Shown here piece by piece: positions 37,579 through 46,364 of a DNA stretch of 64,000 bases (position 1 is the first letter of the stretch; each line of letters opens with the position of its first letter). Location of the stretch: NCBI GenBank assembly GCA_027491915.1, contig JAOZGC010000002.1, positions 248,001 through 312,000 on the forward strand. The letters are read 5' to 3'. Under the pieces are notes generated by a model. The model made no database searches and had not been told where the DNA came from. It worked only from the letters and a program-made list of their open reading frames with translations. The position numbers and the translations under genes were made by a program. The stretch is from Thermoproteota archaeon (GTDB lineage Archaea > Korarchaeota > Korarchaeia > Korarchaeales > Korarchaeaceae).

Positions 37579-39188
37579 TCCGGGCCCCCCATCTCCCCTC
37601 CCGGTCTCTCATCACCCCTCCTTCTCTCCCTCAGCCTTCTCCTGAGGGATTCGATGGTCCCGCGCAGGGCGGAGGTGGTCGGCCCGAACCTGACCCTCCT
37701 GGGACCGCCGAGCGTGATCCCCCCTCCCTCGAAGCACCAGAGGTCCACGTCCCCGTCCATGTAGGATGGGACGGCCAGGTTCAGGGCGTGGAGCGCCGTC
37801 GGCATGACGTTCACGAGCCTCCTAACCCCCCCGACAACTCCCCTCCTGACTCCCGGTCCGGAACACAGGTATATCCCGACGAACTCGTGCTTTCCGGCGT
37901 ACACCCCGCCCGGCCGCTCGAACATCCTGTCCGGGTTCAGCATTATCCTGTTGGACATGCACGTCACGTCCCTCTCGAATCGCACCACGAGGTCCGGCGC
38001 CCTCTGCGCCTCCGGTCCCCGGTAGATCGATCTCCCGTCCAGGACCTCCTCAACCCCCTGGAGCCCGGAGAAGGCCTCCCTCAGGGCCTCCAGCCAGGCC
38101 TCCCTGTCGATCCCGTCCGCCAGGTAGATGGGGGCGAACTCGGTCATGTTGCTCCCGAAGGCGTACGCTATGGATCCCCCGAGATCCACGTCCCTGACCC
38201 CGAGTACCATGGACCTGGCCGCGATCTCCGAGATCCTCCTCCTGACCGAGAAGCGGCCCACCCTGTGGACCTCCGCCTCAACCCCGGCGAACCTCCTGCG
38301 GGCGTCCTCCAGGAGCCCTGTCACCGCGGCCCTGAAGACCGTGGCCGGCGACGTCCGCAGCCTCATGAACCCCTCCCTCCTCAGGAAGGAGTTCGGGTAG
38401 AACAGCCTCCTCCTGGCGGTGAACCCGTGGTCGCTGACCACCTGGACGAACCAATCCCGCCCGTACTCCTCGACGAACTCGCCGACGACCCTGTCGGCCG
38501 CCTCGTAAACCTTCATGACGAGATCCGGCCGGTGCCACAGCACGTGGGCCACGTGATCGGTCTCCTTGAACCAGGCGACCAGCAGGGTTATGTCGTCCAC
38601 CTTCCTGTCCAAGATGGCCTTGAGCCCCTCCCAGCAGCCCAACAGCTGCGCGGCCTCCTCCTCCGCGGTCTTCTCCTCATCCTCCACGAGGGCCAGGACC
38701 CTGCCGCTGGGGGTGTAGCCCCTGCCCCTGAGGGATTCGTAGGCCCACCTGGGCCAGGCCCAGACCACGTCGTCCGGAACCCCGAACCCGGAGACCGCGA
38801 ATCCCCCGCTGGGTCGCGGCAGGGGGTACATCAGGGGTATCCCGAAGAGCCCCACCGCCAGGCCGAGGCTCTCGAGGTAGTCGACGACTGTAGGCGCCCT
38901 CACGTCCCTGTATGTGTTCACCTTGATCTCCATGGTCTCTCTGTCAAGCGTGTAGAACCCGTAGAGCCCGTGCTTACCGCCCTGAGTGCCCGTGAGTAGG
39001 TCGGCCATGGCGGGGGCGGTCTCCGGCGGTATGGAGGAGTTCATCTCCCCCCTCACCCCACCCTCGGCCATCCTCGCCAGGTTGGGGAGCCTGCCGGATC
39101 TAATGCCCTCCCACAGCAGGTCCCTAGACGCCCCGTCGAGCACTATCACGGCGGCCTTCTCGGCGCGCCGGTCGCCTGGGTGAGCCAT
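37575..39188 (-). CDS. Alkaline phosphatase superfamily phosphodiesterase/pyrophosphatase
   Basis: A 537-residue metallo-phosphoesterase of the type I phosphodiesterase/nucleotide pyrophosphatase group. VIVLDGASRDLL (D18) begins the metal site. The nucleophile is probably T57 in SSIPPETAPAMADLLTGTQGGKHG. KETDHVAHVLWH (about 228) and VSDHGFTARRRLFYPN (about 266) complete it, with a final GKHEFVGIYL near 428. No signal peptide, so it is probably cytosolic. ATG 39188 lies about 28 bases from a TTTTAA box. It is operonic with the flippase, which points to glycan or lipid-linked sugar metabolism. Confidence 0.85.
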   Translation of the reverse strand: MAHPGDRRAEKAAVIVLDGASRDLLWEGIRSGRLPNLARMAEGGVRGEMNSSIPPETAPAMADLLTGTQGGKHGLYGFYTLDRETMEIKVNTYRDVRAPTVVDYLESLGLAVGLFGIPLMYPLPRPSGGFAVSGFGVPDDVVWAWPRWAYESLRGRGYTPSGRVLALVEDEEKTAEEEAAQLLGCWEGLKAILDRKVDDITLLVAWFKETDHVAHVLWHRPDLVMKVYEAADRVVGEFVEEYGRDWFVQVVSDHGFTARRRLFYPNSFLRREGFMRLRTSPATVFRAAVTGLLEDARRRFAGVEAEVHRVGRFSVRRRISEIAARSMVLGVRDVDLGGSIAYAFGSNMTEFAPIYLADGIDREAWLEALREAFSGLQGVEEVLDGRSIYRGPEAQRAPDLVVRFERDVTCMSNRIMLNPDRMFERPGGVYAGKHEFVGIYLCSGPGVRRGVVGGVRRLVNVMPTALHALNLAVPSYMDGDVDLWCFEGGGITLGGPRRVRFGPTTSALRGTIESLRRRLRERRRGDERPGGEMGGPD

Positions 39189-39282
39189 ACGGTCCTTGGG
39201 CCCAGCCGCCCCCATTAAAACGGGTCGGTCTCCCCCGCGCGAATCCATTTTTTAAGACCCCCGAGCGGGGCGTGGGGTGCCC

Positions 39283-39504
39283 ATGGAAGAGCGGACGTTC
39301 GGGGCCGTCCTGATATCCCTGTCGCTGATACTACCGGTGGCCTACGCCTACCTTCTGTTCTTCAGCCCCTGGTACCTGGAGACCATAAAGCTGACCGTCG
39401 AGGCTGCCGTCTTGGCGCTCTCCCTCATAGCCCTCTGGATAGGGAGATCCATGATCCGGGTGGCCCCGGTGAGGGAGATCCGGGGGCGCGGGGAACAAAA
39501 ATAG
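39283..39504 (+). CDS. Small two-span membrane protein, unknown
   Basis: A 73-residue protein with two hydrophobic segments (about 7-27 and 33-53) and a basic tail. Not recognised. The box TTTTTTAAG (39248-39256) lies 27-30 bases before GTG 39277 or ATG 39283, either of which could start a leaderless message. The last codons (AAAAATAG) give, on the other strand, the T-tract that probably ends the histone transcript. Confidence 0.6.
   Translation: MEERTFGAVLISLSLILPVAYAYLLFFSPWYLETIKLTVEAAVLALSLIALWIGRSMIRVAPVREIRGRGEQK
39493..39503 (-). terminator. T-tract terminator for the histone gene
   Basis: On the minus strand CTATTTTTGTT follows the histone stop by about 22 bases and lies in the 3' end of the convergent small gene. 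Confidence 0.4.
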
Positions 39505-39524
39505 GGGTCGGGGGTTCCTCCAGA

Positions 39525-39743
39525 TCATAACCCCCTGACGACTCGGACCGCCATGTCCACGTCGTCGGCGGTCACGGTCTTCCTGCCGGCGTGCCTGGCG
39601 AACTCCACGGCCACGCTCGCGACCTCCGAGGCGAACCTCTCCAGATGGTACGCCATCGCCTCGGTCGCCCCGTCGCTGACCCTATCGGCCCCGGCCTCCC
39701 TTATTATCCTGGAGATGGGGGCCCTGGGGAGCACCCCTGCCAT
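39525..39743 (-). CDS. Archaeal histone
   Basis: A 72-residue histone-fold protein: PISRIIREAGADRVSDGATEAMAYHLERFASEVASVAVEFARHAGRKTVTADDVDMAVRVV. This shows the helix1-loop-helix2-loop-helix3 pattern, with the conserved RVSDGA loop and the KTVTADDVDMAV loop-helix that packs against DNA. No N-terminal tail beyond a few residues. It wraps DNA as dimers and polymers in the family. ATG 39743 follows an AT-rich box (TTTGATATATCC on the minus strand, about 39769-39780). The gene stands alone. Confidence 0.95.
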   Translation of the reverse strand: MAGVLPRAPISRIIREAGADRVSDGATEAMAYHLERFASEVASVAVEFARHAGRKTVTADDVDMAVRVVRGL

Positions 39744-39863
39744 GAGTCCTCACCTGATTCGAGGGGTCGGGATATATCAAATAAAAATTGCTGTTCATTC
39801 GGATTTACCCCACCTTAATTGACCTATATATATCCTATTTGGGCATAAATGTCTCACCAATCG

Positions 39864-39873
39864 CTTTTTATAC
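39864..39873 (+). promoter_or_regulatory. Promoter of the RDD-SpoIIM gene
   Basis: CTTTTTATAC is centred about 26 bases before the ATG at 39894. The surrounding 39770-39890 is unusually AT-rich for this window and contains several further TATA-like stretches. Confidence 0.5.
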
Positions 39874-39893
39874 AAACATTTCGCTTTATCCGG

Positions 39894-41456
39894 ATGCCGC
39901 CAGAGGGATCGGGGGAGACCCGGCGGGCCGCCGACCTGAGGGGCCTGATGGGGGGGAGGGCCAAGAGGCTGCTGGCGTACCTGCTGGACACGCTCCTGCT
40001 CTCCCCCCTGCTGATAGCCGCCGTCGTCCTCCTCCAGAGGAACGCCGTCTTGGGAATGATATCGATGAGCCTGGCCTACCTCGCCTACCTGGTCTACTTC
40101 TCATACATGGAGTGGAGGTACGGATCTACCATCGGAAAGAGGGCCCTCGGCCTGGTGGTCCTGAGGGCGGACGATCTGGGTCCCATATCCATGGAGCAGG
40201 CCGTCCTGAGGAACCTCTTCAGGCAGGCCGACGGGGCCCTCCTGGCCCTCCCCCTCCTGACCAGGGACGGGAGGAGGATCGGGGACGGGGCGGCCGGGAC
40301 CTTCGTGGCCGACGCCTCAAAGGCCGAGCTGAGGGTCCCAACCCTCAGGGCGTACGAGGGCATGGTCGGCACCCCTCCCTTCCACCGCTCGGAGGACAAG
40401 GCCGTGGTGAGGGCGCTCGCCGAGGAGCTCTCCGAGCACCCACCCGGGCTCGGCGACGAGGTCATCAGATCCCTGGCCGTGAGGCTGGCCCGGGGGGGAG
40501 ACCCAGAGTCCGTCGTCCGCAGGGCGGTGGACCTCTTCGGCTGGCCCAGGGTCGACGAGAGGGCGGCCCTCCTCACGTACGCCGCCCTCTCCGGGGCCAT
40601 AAGATTCAGGAGGGAGACCAGGTGGGAGAGGACTGAGAGGATCTACAGGAGGGCCGCCGAGCTGGCCTACGACCTGGACGCCAGGAGGTCCCTCTCGGCC
40701 AGGGCCTCACTGGTCGGCGGGATGAGGGCCTACCGGGGAGATCGGCGCCTGTCCCTGGGAGGGGCGGCGCGGTACCTGAGGGGGGCGCCCCGGGCCTTCA
40801 GGAGATTCTCAATCGACTTCGGGCTGGCGGCGCTTGTCCTCCTGATGTCCGCGGCCGCGGGAACCTCCGGATTGGGCGCCGGATTCGTAGACCTCCTGAG
40901 GGATATACTCGGACCCCTAGGGGAGGTCGAAGCCCCCCCTCCGGTCCTGGCCTTCCTGATCTACCTGAACAACCTGAGGGTGTCTCTGACGTCCCTGTCC
41001 ATGGGTCCGGCGGTCTACCCCATCCTCCTGCTGCTCGGGGTGAACGGGTTCGTGATCGGGGCGTTCGCCGCCCACTTCGCCGTCGGCGGGGCGTCGGCCG
41101 TGCCCTACCTGGCTCCTCACGGGTTCTTGGAGGTTTCATCCATCCTCCTAGCCTCCGCGGGGTCGATCAGGATGGCCAGACATGCCCTAATGCCGCCGAG
41201 GGGTTCGTCTCGATACGAGGCCCTCAGGCGCGACGCCCCGGACGCCCTCAGCCTGGCCGTCGCCGCCGCCGCGTGGCTCGCGCCTGCCGCCCTAGTAGAG
41301 GCCTTCGTCACAGAGGGGCTGGCCTCGTCCAACCCGACGGCGGCGGTGACCCTCGGGCTCATTCTAACAATTCCATTCTACGCCTGGCTCGCGTTGGGCG
41401 GGAGGTCGAAGTCCGATGAGACCGTGGGAGAGGGTGCTCAGGGATCCCAGGTCTGA
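39894..41456 (+). CDS. RDD domain-SpoIIM (DUF95) fusion membrane protein
   Basis: A 520-residue membrane protein. Residues about 18-130 form an RDD domain: AKRLLAYLLDTLLLSPLL, then GSTIGKRALGLVVLRADD and RIGDGAAGTFVAD. A soluble middle of about 150 residues holds helical repeats. About 300-450 is the SpoIIM/DUF95 core: FLIYLNNLRVSLTSLSMG, GVNGFVIGAFAAHF and LAPHGFLEVSSILLASAGSIRMARHAL. SpoIIM-like proteins occur in archaea with RDD proteins and AAA/vWA genes; here the two are one chain. ATG 39894 fits the promoter box; ATG 39849 lies before it. It overlaps the phosphatase gene by 41 bases. Confidence 0.78.
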   Translation: MPPEGSGETRRAADLRGLMGGRAKRLLAYLLDTLLLSPLLIAAVVLLQRNAVLGMISMSLAYLAYLVYFSYMEWRYGSTIGKRALGLVVLRADDLGPISMEQAVLRNLFRQADGALLALPLLTRDGRRIGDGAAGTFVADASKAELRVPTLRAYEGMVGTPPFHRSEDKAVVRALAEELSEHPPGLGDEVIRSLAVRLARGGDPESVVRRAVDLFGWPRVDERAALLTYAALSGAIRFRRETRWERTERIYRRAAELAYDLDARRSLSARASLVGGMRAYRGDRRLSLGGAARYLRGAPRAFRRFSIDFGLAALVLLMSAAAGTSGLGAGFVDLLRDILGPLGEVEAPPPVLAFLIYLNNLRVSLTSLSMGPAVYPILLLLGVNGFVIGAFAAHFAVGGASAVPYLAPHGFLEVSSILLASAGSIRMARHALMPPRGSSRYEALRRDAPDALSLAVAAAAWLAPAALVEAFVTEGLASSNPTAAVTLGLILTIPFYAWLALGGRSKSDETVGEGAQGSQV

Positions 41457-42261
41457 GCTCTCTCCGGACGACGTGAGCTCCATACTGGATGAGGCGAGGG
41501 GCGTCCTGTCCGGGGATCCCGCGCACCTGGAGCTCGAATCTGAGATCCTCGTCGTGGGGGACACCCACGGGGACCTGGCGTCGTCCCTCTCGGCCGCGAG
41601 GGTGGCCGAGGAGAGGGGTCTTCCCCTGCTCTTCCTGGGAGACTACATCGACAGGGGTCCGGAGCAGCTCGAGAACCTCGTGTACGTACTGTCCCTCAAG
41701 TTGAGCCGCCCGGACGGGGTGTTCCTGCTCAGGGGGAACCACGAGGCAGCCGAGCCCAACGCCTGGTACGGGTTCCTTTCCGTCGTCGAGGCCCGTCTCG
41801 GGGTGGAGGCCTACCGGGACTTCCTGGGCCTGTACTCCGAGCTGCCCCTGACGGCTGTGCTGGGAGGGGAGATCCTGGCCGTCCATGGGGGGATACCCGC
41901 CGGAGTCGAGAGCTACAACCGAGTACGAAAGCTGGATAAATTCGGTCCCGATCCTGAGGATCCCATGGAAATCCAGCTGCTGTGGAACGATCCCTCGGAG
42001 TCGGTCGATTGGTTCGCCCCCAGCCCGAGGGGACCGGGGATCTTCCTGTTCGGTCGGGCGGCGGCGGAAGAGTTCCTGTCGTCGTCCGGGCTCAAGATGT
42101 TGATCAGGGGGCACGAGTTCGTTGATTCCGGGATGAGGCTCTCCCTGGGCGGGTTGGTCGCGACCGTTTTCAGCTGCAGGTACTACGGGGGCGAGCCGGC
42201 CGCCGCCGAGATGTCCGAGGGCGGCCGGATCAGGGTCATCCCCCTGAACCTGCCTCAGTAG
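41416..42261 (+). CDS. PPP-family serine/threonine protein phosphatase
   Basis: A 281-residue phosphatase with the complete PPP signature: GDTHGD (48-53), GDYIDRG (75-81), LRGNHE (105-110), VHGGIP near 155 and the late RGHE near 230. Two metal ions bind these Asp/His/Asn residues in the family. It removes phosphate from Ser/Thr of proteins. The gene begins 41 bases inside the RDD-SpoIIM gene in another frame, so the membrane protein and phosphatase are cotranscribed and perhaps coupled. Its end overlaps the convergent rhomboid gene by 7 bases. Confidence 0.93.
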   Translation: MRPWERVLRDPRSELSPDDVSSILDEARGVLSGDPAHLELESEILVVGDTHGDLASSLSAARVAEERGLPLLFLGDYIDRGPEQLENLVYVLSLKLSRPDGVFLLRGNHEAAEPNAWYGFLSVVEARLGVEAYRDFLGLYSELPLTAVLGGEILAVHGGIPAGVESYNRVRKLDKFGPDPEDPMEIQLLWNDPSESVDWFAPSPRGPGIFLFGRAAAEEFLSSSGLKMLIRGHEFVDSGMRLSLGGLVATVFSCRYYGGEPAAAEMSEGGRIRVIPLNLPQ

Positions 42262-42941
42262 TAGTAGAAGTCATACAGCCACTCCACCCTCCGGCGCCTC
42301 CTGGCCCTCCACCTGTACCTCCTGGATATCACCGCCCCGGCGACGAACCCCCCGACGTGGGCCCAGTACGCCACCCCCCCGGCCCCGCCGGATATCAGGC
42401 CCACTATGACCTGCCAGACGAACCAGAATCCTATGTAGTAGAGGGCCGACACCTTGACCACCTGCCAGATGTATCCCATCAGCACGACGGTCTCTATTCT
42501 CGCCTCCGGGTAGAATATCATGTAGGCCGCCAGCACGCCGCTTATCGCCCCGGAGGCCCCTATGGCGGGCACGGTCGATCCCCAGGAGAACGCCAGGTGG
42601 GTTAGGGATGCCCCGATCCCGGACACCAGGTAGAACGTCAGGTATCTGAGCCTTCCGAGGGCGGCCTCCACGTTGTCCCCGAATATGTACAGGTAGAGCA
42701 TGTTTCCCATTATGTGGGCCCACCCTCCGTGCAGGAACATGGAGGTGAACATCCTCAGGAGTCCGTCCGCCGGGTCGCTCACGAGGATCGCCGGGATGAA
42801 ACCGTAGTTGAGGACTATCCTCTCGAACCTCCCCGGGCTGCCGGCTATCTGCCAGAAGAACACCAGGAAGTTGATTCCTATGAGGGAATAGGTGACGACC
42901 GGAGTGATGCCGCTCGGGTTCTCGTCTCTTATCGGGAGCAC
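42255..42941 (-). CDS. Rhomboid intramembrane serine protease
   Basis: A 228-residue six-span protein. The catalytic serine lies in the IGASGAISG motif (GxSG, near residue 130) and the histidine in WAHVGGFVAGA near 192. HGGWAHIMGNMLYLYIFG near 72 is the rhomboid HxxxxHxxxN motif of the second segment. It cuts membrane proteins within the bilayer; targets unknown. The C-terminus is basic, then ends YDFYYY. It follows coaD after 4 bases, in an SIS-HAD-coaD-rhomboid run. Confidence 0.93.
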   Translation of the reverse strand: MLPIRDENPSGITPVVTYSLIGINFLVFFWQIAGSPGRFERIVLNYGFIPAILVSDPADGLLRMFTSMFLHGGWAHIMGNMLYLYIFGDNVEAALGRLRYLTFYLVSGIGASLTHLAFSWGSTVPAIGASGAISGVLAAYMIFYPEARIETVVLMGYIWQVVKVSALYYIGFWFVWQVIVGLISGGAGGVAYWAHVGGFVAGAVISRRYRWRARRRRRVEWLYDFYYY

Positions 42942-42945
42942 GCCG

Positions 42946-43446
42946 TCACCTCCCCCCTCTCCCCGTCAGGATCCTCCCCTCGGGGTCTATCTCCCCCATC
43001 CTTATCCTGGAGGAGGATATGGGCCTCCCGTCGTCGGCCAAGATCGTGGGGATGACCACTATCGGCAGCTGGGCCCTCCCGCTCTTCGCCCTCTCCTCGT
43101 TGACCAGCAGTGCCCCTGGGTACGTCTCCTCGGAGGCCACTATGGCCTCGGCCCGATCGTCCTCCGAGGCAGGACCTACCGGGTCGGTTATCCTCGCGAT
43201 CTCGAATCTCACCCCGAGCCCACTCAGGTAATCCCCCAGGATCTTCCTCCTCTCCTCGAAGGACGCGATCTTCTCCCTCCCCCTCTTACCCGCCAGCAGC
43301 GGACCGTCCGCCAGGCCGACGAATATCTCCTCTGATATGGCGGCGGCGGTCTTCAGCAGGATCTTGTGACCCTTGTGGAGCCTGTCGAAGGTCCCCCCAA
43401 CGATCACCCTCCTAAAAGGCTTAGAACAAGTTTTTTCAGTTCCCAC
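42946..43446 (-). CDS. coaD: Phosphopantetheine adenylyltransferase (archaeal CoaD type)
   Basis: This enzyme transfers AMP to 4'-phosphopantetheine in CoA synthesis. The nucleotidyltransferase motif VGGTFDRLHKGHKILL lies at 15-30 and the late SSSRIRMGEIDPEGRI (ISSSRIR) near 140-155. Length 166 residues. The ORF runs from GTG 43446; GTG 43407 overlaps the HAD stop by 4 bases (GTGA) and would begin MIVGGTFD, which is equally likely. Archaeal CoaD differs from the bacterial enzyme and fits here. Confidence 0.9.
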   Translation of the reverse strand: MGTEKTCSKPFRRVIVGGTFDRLHKGHKILLKTAAAISEEIFVGLADGPLLAGKRGREKIASFEERRKILGDYLSGLGVRFEIARITDPVGPASEDDRAEAIVASEETYPGALLVNEERAKSGRAQLPIVVIPTILADDGRPISSSRIRMGEIDPEGRILTGRGGR

Positions 43447-44072
43447 GCGTTAGACACCTCCCCGTCTGGGGCAGACCTCGACTTCCTCGGGGCGTTCCTG
43501 CCGGAGAGAAACCTGATAGCCTTAATTCCGACCTCCTTTGCCCCATCCACTCCCTCCGGCCTCGCCGACACATATATAACCCTGTCCGCGGGGACCCCGA
43601 GCTCGTCCACGATCCGGGCCAACCTCTCCGAATCCCCCCCGCCGAACCAGGCCATCTCAAATAGGTGATGGAGGCCCAGCCTGATTATCTTCTCCCAGTC
43701 CTTTATTGGGAGACCCGGGGTGGAGACCGCGGTCCCAACCCCCCTCTCCCTGAGCGATAGGAGTAGATCGAATATTCCCGGTTTTGGCCTCAGGAAGGCC
43801 CTCTTCGTATCGTGGTAGGCCACCACGCCGGCTGCTATCACCCTAGGATCCTCCCTGAGTCCGAGCCTGCTCAGGGTCACGTCCAGGTGCCTGGGATAAT
43901 CCTCTCCAAATTCCGAGACCACCTCGGTGAGCTTCCCCATCACCGTGTCAAAGTCCAGGGGCAGGCCAGCCTCTATCATGGCTAGGACAGCGTTCTCCCT
44001 GGCCGTCTCCTTGAGAGAGGTCGCGTCGTACAGGACGTCGTCCACGTCAAATATCGTCCACCAGCTCCTCAT
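43404..44072 (-). CDS. HAD-superfamily hydrolase
   Basis: A 222-residue haloacid dehalogenase-type protein. Motif I is IFDVDDVLYDAT (residues 7-18), motif II is TAVSTPGLPIKDWEK near 115, and the region RVIYVSARPEGVDGAKEVGIKAI near 168 is the final acid/loop area, though the usual DD is replaced. A helical cap lies between. Substrate is unknown; small phosphorylated metabolites are usual. It overlaps the SIS gene by 26 bases and leads into coaD. Confidence 0.8.
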   Translation of the reverse strand: MRSWWTIFDVDDVLYDATSLKETARENAVLAMIEAGLPLDFDTVMGKLTEVVSEFGEDYPRHLDVTLSRLGLREDPRVIAAGVVAYHDTKRAFLRPKPGIFDLLLSLRERGVGTAVSTPGLPIKDWEKIIRLGLHHLFEMAWFGGGDSERLARIVDELGVPADRVIYVSARPEGVDGAKEVGIKAIRFLSGRNAPRKSRSAPDGEVSNAWELKKLVLSLLGG

Positions 44073-45084
44073 CCACCATCACCCTCAACCCCAGCGACGA
44101 GTCCGGATCGACTCCCCTCTCCAGCGCCAGGCGGATGGCGAGCTCCGCCAGGGGGATGTAGTGGACCACCCCGGCGATGAGGTCGTCCCCAACCCTGGGC
44201 GTCGGGATGTCTCCCCCGGGACCCACCCTGACCACCGGGGATCCGTACCTGTCGGCCGCCGACTGAACCTCCCCACCCACCTCTCCCACCAGTATCAAGG
44301 GGGTCTCGGGTCCGAGGAGCCTGTACGGGCCCGTCATGAACTCCCTCATCGAGTATCCCCTGAAGAAAACCCTCCCTGCCTGGGAGATGAGGTGGGACCC
44401 CTCCAGCGCGGCGGGGACGGTGGCCCCCCCTCCCACGACAAATCCCACGTGGTATGGCCTGAGCTCCCCGGCCCAATCCGCTGACGCGACCTCCGCCATG
44501 GAGACAGCCTCGTCCGCCGTCCGTGGAAACCTGGAGATCTCCCTCTCCAGACTCGGTATCGGGGGTTCTTCCCTGACCTCCCTCACCTTGTACGCGAGCA
44601 AGATGCCCACCAGAGACTCGGCCGGGAAATTGGAGGGGAAGCCGCCCCCGGGCGCGGCCGTGAGGAGCGCGGCGTCGGAGGACCTGTGCAGGGTGCTTCC
44701 CGGCGAGTCTATCACCGATATCACCGGAGACGAGGGCAGGCGCCTCCTGAACTCCATCACCGCGTCCATCTCATCCTCCCCGGTGGTGGAGAACACCACC
44801 AGCGCCGACGGCCTGGGCCTCTCCGGGAGCCAACCCGGGAGCTCCTCTATGGGGGAGGCCACCACCTCCCCCCCGGACAGCCTCACCATGCCCATCCTGA
44901 ACAGCAGGGAGGATCTGTACCCCGTCCCCATGCCGGCCGAGTAGACGAACCTCCCCACCAATCTCTCTGCGGCGTACCGGGCGGGCTCCTCCGCACCGCC
45001 GAGCGTCCTCTCGAGCGTCGACGGGAGGCGCCTCAGGTCCCTGACCGCCAGCTCGCCGGGCAACGAAAGATCCAGGCAGCCCAC
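44047..45084 (-). CDS. SIS-domain sugar isomerase-like protein
   Basis: A 345-residue protein with two SIS domains like the isomerase half of GlmS. The first shows FVYSAGMGTGYRSSLLFRMGMV near 46-67 and ALVVFSTTGEDEMDAVMEF near 94. The second shows VGFVVGGGATVPAALEGSHLISQAGRVFFRGYSMREFMTGP near 220-260. It lacks the glutaminase domain. Such proteins isomerise or deaminate phosphosugars, or bind them as sensors. The GTG start at 45084 lies close to an ATTAATTA box on the minus strand (about 45094-45101). Confidence 0.8.
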   Translation of the reverse strand: MGCLDLSLPGELAVRDLRRLPSTLERTLGGAEEPARYAAERLVGRFVYSAGMGTGYRSSLLFRMGMVRLSGGEVVASPIEELPGWLPERPRPSALVVFSTTGEDEMDAVMEFRRRLPSSPVISVIDSPGSTLHRSSDAALLTAAPGGGFPSNFPAESLVGILLAYKVREVREEPPIPSLEREISRFPRTADEAVSMAEVASADWAGELRPYHVGFVVGGGATVPAALEGSHLISQAGRVFFRGYSMREFMTGPYRLLGPETPLILVGEVGGEVQSAADRYGSPVVRVGPGGDIPTPRVGDDLIAGVVHYIPLAELAIRLALERGVDPDSSLGLRVMVDEELVDDI

Positions 45085-45146
45085 CCGCCCACCTAATTAA
45101 TGTGCCGGAGCGACACCGATTATAACGACCCGCCGCCCGCCCCTCC

Positions 45147-45152
45147 CAGGAG
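45147..45152 (+). promoter_or_regulatory. Strong ribosome-binding site for the PhoU/TrkA-C gene
   Basis: AGGAGG nine bases before TTG 45162 decides this start. A CGATTATAAC box (45117-45126) upstream would give a leader of about 15-20 bases. Confidence 0.5.
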
Positions 45153-45161
45153 GTTCGCCGC

Positions 45162-46364
45162 TTGTCTGATGAGGGCCGTCCGAGGACCGTCAGGGACATC
45201 CTCCTCGAGATGAAGGACGCCTCGGAGACGGCGGTCAGCCTATCCTACGCGGCCCTCATGTTCAGCGACGAGGAGATAGCAGAAGAGGTGCTCGAGCTGG
45301 AGAACAGACTCGACGAGCTCAGGTACGAACTATCCGTCAGGACCATCCTGGCCGGGAGGACCCTGGAAGACGCTAGGGAGCTGGCCGCCGTGCTGGAGAT
45401 AGGGAGCGCCGCGGACGAGATAAGCGACGCGGTCGGCGACCTGGCGAAGCTCGTGAAGAGGGGGTACCCCCTCCACCCCTCGCTGCTGGAGGCCTTCTGG
45501 GAATCAGACGAGGTTCAGGGGATAGTCAAGGTCGTGGACGGCTCTCCGCTGGCCGGGATGAGAATCTCCGACCTCAGGGATCCCAGCGCGCTGGCCGGGT
45601 GCGATCTCCTGGGGATCAAGAGGGGCGGGAGGTGGATCTTCAACCCCCCGGAGGACGGGAGCCTGAGGCCCGGTGACGTGCTCCTCTTGGAGGGAACCAG
45701 GGAGGGGCTGATGGCCGTCAAGGGACTCTCGGGTAGGTCCGGACCAGTCCAGACAGTCCCCCCCCAGCGGGGGGCCGGGGAGGCCGCGAGGTTGGTGGAA
45801 CTGATAAAGGCCCTCAAGTCCCTCTCCGAGCTCATGGTCTACCTGGCGTACGCGGCCATCCTGCTGAACAACCAGGGCATGGCCTACGAGATATCGAAGC
45901 TGGAGGACGAGGTGGACGACCTGCACGAGATCTTCCAGGGGGAGGTCCTCTCCAGCCTGGTCGGTAGGGCGGAGATAAGGGAGATAATAGGGCTGCTGAG
46001 GGCCGGATCTTCGGCGGAGAGGATCGGGGACGCGGCCAACAGGATGGCGTCCGTGGTAGAGAGGGGCATCCCCACCCACCCCGTGCTGGCGGACGTCGTA
46101 GAGAGGAGCGGGGAGACCATAGTCAGGCTGGAGATACCCGAGGGGAGTCCGGCCGCAGACCGGCCCATAGGAGAGCTCAACCTAGAGGAATCGACCGGCA
46201 TGGAGGTTCTGGCTATAAAGAGGGGGATCAGGTGGATATACGATCCCAAGGACTCCGTCAGGCTGAGGGCGGGAGACGTGGTCCTGTTGCTGGGGTCTCC
46301 CTATGGGGAGAGGGCGGCCGAGGAGGTCCTGGGTATCGGGAGGAGAGGAGGTCGATCCGATTGA
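45162..46364 (+). CDS. Duplicated PhoU/TrkA-C regulatory protein
   Basis: A 400-residue soluble protein with two copies of a PhoU-like helical domain plus a TrkA-C (RCK_C) domain. PhoU-1 is at about 8-105, TrkA-C-1 at 112-190 (SPLAGMRISDLRDPSALAGCDLLGIKRGGRWIFNPPEDGSLRPGDVLLLEG), PhoU-2 at about 208-312 and TrkA-C-2 at 318-395 (SPAADRPIGELNLEESTGMEVLAIKRGIRWIYDP...LRAGDVVLLLG). Such proteins gate or regulate K+ and other cation transporters. Start TTG is set by AGGAGG. The next gene overlaps by 4 bases, though it encodes a metabolic enzyme. Confidence 0.87.
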   Translation: MSDEGRPRTVRDILLEMKDASETAVSLSYAALMFSDEEIAEEVLELENRLDELRYELSVRTILAGRTLEDARELAAVLEIGSAADEISDAVGDLAKLVKRGYPLHPSLLEAFWESDEVQGIVKVVDGSPLAGMRISDLRDPSALAGCDLLGIKRGGRWIFNPPEDGSLRPGDVLLLEGTREGLMAVKGLSGRSGPVQTVPPQRGAGEAARLVELIKALKSLSELMVYLAYAAILLNNQGMAYEISKLEDEVDDLHEIFQGEVLSSLVGRAEIREIIGLLRAGSSAERIGDAANRMASVVERGIPTHPVLADVVERSGETIVRLEIPEGSPAADRPIGELNLEESTGMEVLAIKRGIRWIYDPKDSVRLRAGDVVLLLGSPYGERAAEEVLGIGRRGGRSD

